DNA of 9,937 nt, from positions 1-9,937 of the forward strand of contig CAMLMF010000057.1 of assembly GCA_946480995.1 (NCBI GenBank), written 5' to 3'. How positions within the stretch are numbered: position 1 is the stretch's first letter; each line of letters begins with the position of its first letter. This document shows positions 6,897-9,937 of the stretch, piece by piece. Below the pieces are notes generated by a model, which saw only the letters and a program-made list of their open reading frames with translations, searched no databases and was not told where the DNA came from. The position numbers were made by a program, and so were the translations under genes. This DNA is from an uncultured Bdellovibrio sp. (GTDB taxonomy: Bacteria > Bdellovibrionota > Bdellovibrionia > Bdellovibrionales > Bdellovibrionaceae).

Positions 6897-6923
6897 TAGC
6901 TCGGTTGCGACCCTATCAATTTC

Positions 6924-6932
6924 AGGGGGAGG
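6924..6932 (+). promoter_or_regulatory. Strong ribosome binding site of carD
   Basis: AGGGGGAGG ends 6 nt before ATG 6939. An in-frame TTG at 6936 is only 3 nt from the site, so ATG is the start and the protein begins MQTFNIGD, as expected for CarD/CdnL proteins. Confidence 0.88.
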
Positions 6933-6938
6933 TTCTTG

Positions 6939-7433
6939 ATGCAGACGTTTAATATCGGTGATAATGCAGTATATCCCGGCTACGGCGTTGTTAAAGTGGT
7001 TTCTATTGAAACCAAAGAAATGTTGGGCACTAAGACGACATTCTACAATATGCAACTAGTGGACACGGGCCTGAAAATCATGATCCCGACGACGAACGTT
7101 AAGTCTGCAGGGCTTCGTCCGATCATCTCTAAGACAGAAGCTGCCCGCGTGGTAGGCATTCTTAAAGAAAAAGACATCAAAATCGATAATCAAACTTGGA
7201 ACCGTCGTTACCGTGAATACATGGAAAAGATTAAAACCGGTTCAGTTTTTGAAATTGCTGAAGTTTTACGCGATTTGTTCCTTCTAAAAGCAGACAAAGA
7301 GCTTTCATTCGGCGAACGCAAGATGCTTGATTCTGCTCGTACACTTCTTTTGAAAGAGCTTACTTTGGCAACGAGCCAAGAAGAGTTGTTCAAAGAAGAA
7401 GAAGTAAAAGCAATCTTCGGTATCACAGGCTAA
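6939..7433 (+). CDS. carD: CarD/CdnL-family RNA polymerase-binding transcription regulator
   Basis: The 164-residue product is full length for the CdnL/CarD group. Residues about 1-58 form the Tudor-like RNA polymerase interaction domain, beginning with the typical FNIGDNAVYPGYGVVKV, which also occurs in Mfd. Residues about 65-164 are the helical C-terminal domain, with NQTWNRRYREYMEKIKTG around Trp87. In characterised CarD proteins the equivalent Trp wedges into the upstream edge of the -10 element and stabilises the open complex, especially at rRNA and other growth-related promoters. The protein binds the RNA polymerase beta subunit and is usually essential in mycobacteria and myxobacteria. 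There is no DNA-binding AT-hook or zinc extension, so it is the short CdnL type rather than Myxococcus CarD itself. It has its own promoter and terminator and so is probably monocistronic, ahead of gltX-cysS. Confidence 0.95.
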   Translation: MQTFNIGDNAVYPGYGVVKVVSIETKEMLGTKTTFYNMQLVDTGLKIMIPTTNVKSAGLRPIISKTEAARVVGILKEKDIKIDNQTWNRRYREYMEKIKTGSVFEIAEVLRDLFLLKADKELSFGERKMLDSARTLLLKELTLATSQEELFKEEEVKAIFGITG

Positions 7434-7443
7434 CCAGCGCTGG
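7434..7443. repeat. 10-bp palindrome directly after the carD stop
   Basis: CCAGCGCTGG starts at the base after the TAA. It is perfectly self-complementary but has no loop, so it is unlikely to be an RNA hairpin and may be chance or a protein site. Confidence 0.3.
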
Positions 7444-7470
7444 ACGAAGTTTAAAAAAGATAATAGGTTT

Positions 7471-7500
7471 AAGGCTTGATTTCGATCAGGCCTTTTTTTT
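7471..7500 (+). terminator. Intrinsic terminator after carD, UUCG tetraloop
   Basis: AAGGCTTGAT (7471-7480) and ATCAGGCCTT (7485-7494) form a 10-bp stem (one G-U pair) closed by a TTCG tetraloop (7481-7484), followed by eight T (7493-7500). This is a textbook intrinsic terminator, 37 nt after the carD stop and 31 nt before the gltX start. Confidence 0.95.
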
Positions 7501-7531
7501 GCCCTGATCGGTCCCTCAGCTCGGAGCTATT

Positions 7532-9010
7532 ATGACCTCTCAAAATTCATCGGAAGTTCGTGTTCGTTTTGCGCCCTCACCAACGGGTTATTTACACGTG
7601 GGTGGAGCAAGAACAGCTCTTTACAATTATCTTTTCGCTAAGAAAAATGGCGGCAAGTTCATCTTACGCATTGAAGATACCGATGAGGCTCGTTCCACGG
7701 AAGAATCATTGCGTGGTGTGGTCGATGACTTGGCTTGGCTGGGCCTGAAATGGGATGAGGGTGTCGATCCTGTCACTTTGAAAGACTTCGGCCCCTACGG
7801 TCCTTATCGGCAAAGTGAGCGCCTAGATATTTACAAAAAACATGCGGATCAGTTGTTGAAAGACGGCAAAGCTTACTACTGCTTTTTGACCGACGCAGAA
7901 ATTGAACAGCAACGTGAAGCGAATAAAGCTGCTGGCAATTTTCATGTGAATTCTCCTTACCAAGATTGGCCTTTAGAAAAAGCTTTAGAACATATCAAGG
8001 CAGGCAACTCGGCTGTTGTGCGTTTTAAAACCAAGGGTCTGCAAAAAGATTATATCCTGAACGACCTTGTTCGCGGTGAAGTGAAATTCCCGTCAGACAT
8101 GGTCGGTGATTTCGTTTTGCTTCGTTCGGGTGGGATGCCTGTTTATAACTTTTGCTGTGTGGTGGATGATTGCTTGATGAAGATGACCCATATCTTCCGT
8201 GCCGAAGAACATCTGCCAAATACTTTACGCCAATTGATGATCTATCAAGGTCTTGGTTGGAAGACGCCAGAGTTTGGGCATATTTCTTTAATCTTAGATG
8301 AAGACCGCCAAAAATTATCAAAACGTAAAGGTGCCGTGGCATGCGGAATTCTAAAGCAGGAAGGGTATTTAAACTCTGCTGTTTTGAATTACATCGCGTT
8401 GTTGGGGTGGTCACACCCCGAAGAAAAAGAAATCTTATCAGTCGATGACATGATCAAAGCATTCGACATCAGTCGTTTAAATCCTTCGGGCGCGATCTTT
8501 GACCGCGTGAAGTTTAAATGGATGAACTCAATGCATTTGCGTGCTCTGCCAAATGCAGAGCTGTGGCAAGCAATTCAGCCGTATTTGGCCAAGGAAAACA
8601 TGCAGCTCCCGCAAGATCCCGCATGGCAGGATAAGTCTTTAAACTTGTTTAAACCTTATATGGAAATCTTAGCTGACGCTGTGGAACTGTATCGTCCCTT
8701 AGATGATAAATCCTATGTGATTTTGCCCGAGGCCGATGAGACTTTGAAGTGGGAACCAACCAAGGCTGTTTTGACGGCGTGGAGTGATCTTGTTAAAGCT
8801 CACCCGTCAGATTATATGAGCGAAGAAGAATTTTTGAAGTATCAAGATGAAGTTAAAAATAAAACGGGCGCTAAAGGCAAAAATCTTTTCATGCCGATTC
8901 GTGTGGCCGTCATTGGTAAGCCGCATGGAGCAGAATTAAAAATTCTGGTGCCGTTGTTGAAAAAATCTTCGTTAGTAGCGCGTGCCGAACAGGCTCTTTC
9001 TAAAACATAG
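7532..9010 (+). CDS. gltX: Glutamyl-tRNA synthetase (class I)
   Basis: The 492-residue product is of usual GluRS length. It ligates glutamate to tRNA in the cytoplasm with ATP. The catalytic Rossmann domain carries the HIGH-type motif HVGG (22-25) within PSPTGYLHVGGARTALYN, RIEDTD (46-51), the FRAEEHLPNT segment (222-231) and the KMSKS-type motif KLSKR (261-265); residues about 325-492 are the helical anticodon-binding region. The zinc-binding insertion of Escherichia coli-type enzymes is degenerate: only one Cys (117, AYYCFL) of the usual Cys/His set remains, so no zinc site is expected. Whether it also charges tRNA-Gln (non-discriminating) cannot be told here; no gatCAB or glnS is in the window. 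GGAG (7523-7526) lies 5 nt before the ATG. It is followed 12 nt later by cysS, probably one transcript. No clear promoter of its own was found. Confidence 0.97.
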   Translation: MTSQNSSEVRVRFAPSPTGYLHVGGARTALYNYLFAKKNGGKFILRIEDTDEARSTEESLRGVVDDLAWLGLKWDEGVDPVTLKDFGPYGPYRQSERLDIYKKHADQLLKDGKAYYCFLTDAEIEQQREANKAAGNFHVNSPYQDWPLEKALEHIKAGNSAVVRFKTKGLQKDYILNDLVRGEVKFPSDMVGDFVLLRSGGMPVYNFCCVVDDCLMKMTHIFRAEEHLPNTLRQLMIYQGLGWKTPEFGHISLILDEDRQKLSKRKGAVACGILKQEGYLNSAVLNYIALLGWSHPEEKEILSVDDMIKAFDISRLNPSGAIFDRVKFKWMNSMHLRALPNAELWQAIQPYLAKENMQLPQDPAWQDKSLNLFKPYMEILADAVELYRPLDDKSYVILPEADETLKWEPTKAVLTAWSDLVKAHPSDYMSEEEFLKYQDEVKNKTGAKGKNLFMPIRVAVIGKPHGAELKILVPLLKKSSLVARAEQALSKT

Positions 9011-9022
9011 GTGAGTAAAGAC

Positions 9023-9937
9023 ATGTCTTTGAAAATATACAGCACTTTAAGTCGTCAAGCGGAAGAGTTTAAACCCCTGACTCCGGGTGAAGTAAAAATT
9101 TATGTCTGTGGTCCTACGGTTTATAACTTTCTGCACGTGGGAAATTTCCGCGGTGTTGTGTTTTTCAATTTGGTGCGCAATTGGTTGGAAGAATCCGGCT
9201 ATAAAGTTCAGTACGCTCTGAATTTTACTGACGTTGATGATAAAATTATCGCTAAGGCCAATGAAATCGGCAAAACAGCCAGCGAAGTTTCTGAATTGTA
9301 CATTGCTGAATATAAAAAAGACTTTGCCGCTTTGGGTTTGCGCCCGCATGATTTCAACCCGAAGGTGACCGAACACATGGAAGGTATCCGTGCGGTTATT
9401 GGTAAACTTATTGAAAACAAAGTGGCTTACGAAGTTTCCGGCGACGTGAATTACTCCGTCAGTGCTTTTGAGGGTTACGGTAAGTTGAGTGGCCGTAAAA
9501 TTGAAGACCAACAAGCTGGTTCACGTATCAGTGTAGATACGAAAAAACAAAGTGCGGAAGACTTTGCGCTGTGGAAGTCAGCAAAGCCTGGCGAGGTCTC
9601 TTGGCCTTCGCCATGGGGGCCGGGGCGTCCGGGCTGGCACATTGAGTGCTCAGCTATGATCAAAGACATTTTCGGTGATCAAATTGATATTCATGGCGGT
9701 GGAATGGATTTGATTTTCCCGCATCATGAAAATGAAATTGCACAATCCGAAGGTTGCACGCACAAACAATTCGTCCAGTACTGGATGCATTGGAACATGA
9801 TCAACTTTGGCGCGCAAAAAATGTCGAAGTCTTTGGGTAACATCGTTTCTTTACGTGAATTCTTAGAAGTTAATCCGGCGGAAGTTTACAAGTGGATGAT
9901 GCTAAGTGTGCATTATCGCAGCGTCAGTGATTTCTCT
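9023..9937 (+). CDS. cysS: Cysteinyl-tRNA synthetase, N-terminal 305 residues (cut by right edge)
   Basis: From ATG 9023 the frame stays open for 305 codons to the window edge; the full enzyme is usually about 460-500 residues. CysRS charges tRNA-Cys with cysteine in the cytoplasm. It shows VCGPTVYN with Cys29, the HIGH-type motif HVGN (38-41), LNFTDVDDKI (66-75), Cys209 in GWHIECSAM, HGGGMDLIFPHHENE (224-238) with His234 and Glu238, and KMSKS (266-270). Cys29, Cys209, His234 and Glu238 are the expected zinc ligands that select cysteine. AGGTGAG (9009-9015) overlaps the gltX stop and sits 7 nt before the ATG; an in-frame GTG at 9011 would use no ribosome site and is rejected. The 12-nt gap to gltX implies cotranscription. 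The anticodon-binding C-terminus is outside the window. Confidence 0.97.
   Translation, partial: MSLKIYSTLSRQAEEFKPLTPGEVKIYVCGPTVYNFLHVGNFRGVVFFNLVRNWLEESGYKVQYALNFTDVDDKIIAKANEIGKTASEVSELYIAEYKKDFAALGLRPHDFNPKVTEHMEGIRAVIGKLIENKVAYEVSGDVNYSVSAFEGYGKLSGRKIEDQQAGSRISVDTKKQSAEDFALWKSAKPGEVSWPSPWGPGRPGWHIECSAMIKDIFGDQIDIHGGGMDLIFPHHENEIAQSEGCTHKQFVQYWMHWNMINFGAQKMSKSLGNIVSLREFLEVNPAEVYKWMMLSVHYRSVSDFS

Noticed and set aside
7434..7531. T-box or other amino-acid-sensing leader for gltX, since a terminator precedes a tRNA synthetase gene
   Set aside because: No T-box core sequence, no room for a specifier stem, and the terminator is at the normal distance after carD; it is explained as the carD terminator.
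9047..9514. 155-codon minus-strand open frame in the right-hand part of the window
   Set aside because: It lies fully antisense to cysS, whose motifs and zinc ligands are all present in the plus frame.
1..9937. Search for CRISPR arrays, transposases, integrases, tRNA genes and toxin-antitoxin pairs
   Set aside because: No regularly spaced repeats, no transposase or integrase motifs, no cloverleaf-like sequence in the intergenic gaps and no small paired genes of that type; codon use looks even across the window.

Overview
This is an ordinary-looking chromosomal window of seven complete genes and two genes cut by the window edges. The gene set suggests a Gram-negative deltaproteobacterium-type organism, most likely a Bdellovibrio-like predator. 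The reasons are a CarD/CdnL-type RNA polymerase regulator next to gltX and cysS, a stand-alone HD-GYP protein, a secreted KP-43-like subtilase, moderate G+C and clear Shine-Dalgarno sites. The genus is an inference from gene content and style; no database search was possible.

Layout. Positions 1-1923 (minus strand) form a tight three-gene operon: an HD-GYP cyclic-di-GMP phosphodiesterase, a small exported cysteine-containing protein whose start overlaps the HD-GYP stop by 4 nt (ATGA), and, 3 nt further on, a patatin-like phospholipase that runs off the left edge. Positions 1959-4046 (plus) hold recG, divergent from that operon with only 35 nt between start codons. A good sigma70-type promoter fits in this gap and would give a nearly leaderless recG mRNA. 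Positions 4131-4538 encode a small exported protein of unknown family; its ribosome binding site lies in a long interrupted inverted repeat. Positions 4620-6755 encode a secreted subtilisin-family protease with a long propeptide and a C-terminal beta domain. It is followed by a 13-bp intrinsic terminator.

Positions 6868-7500 are a self-contained carD unit with promoter, strong RBS, gene and a UUCG-loop terminator. gltX (7532-9010) and cysS (9023 to the right edge) follow as a 12-nt-spaced pair of aminoacyl-tRNA synthetase genes.

How they work together: the right half is housekeeping (transcription initiation control, Glu-tRNA and Cys-tRNA charging), and recG serves replication-fork repair. 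The left operon and the protease look like accessory surface, signalling or degradation functions. I see no mobile element, tRNA, rRNA or CRISPR array, and no gene-free stretch longer than about 185 nt. I found no convincing novel multi-gene system. The most interesting items are the regulatory architecture around recG and the 4131 gene, and the HD-GYP/exported protein/patatin operon.
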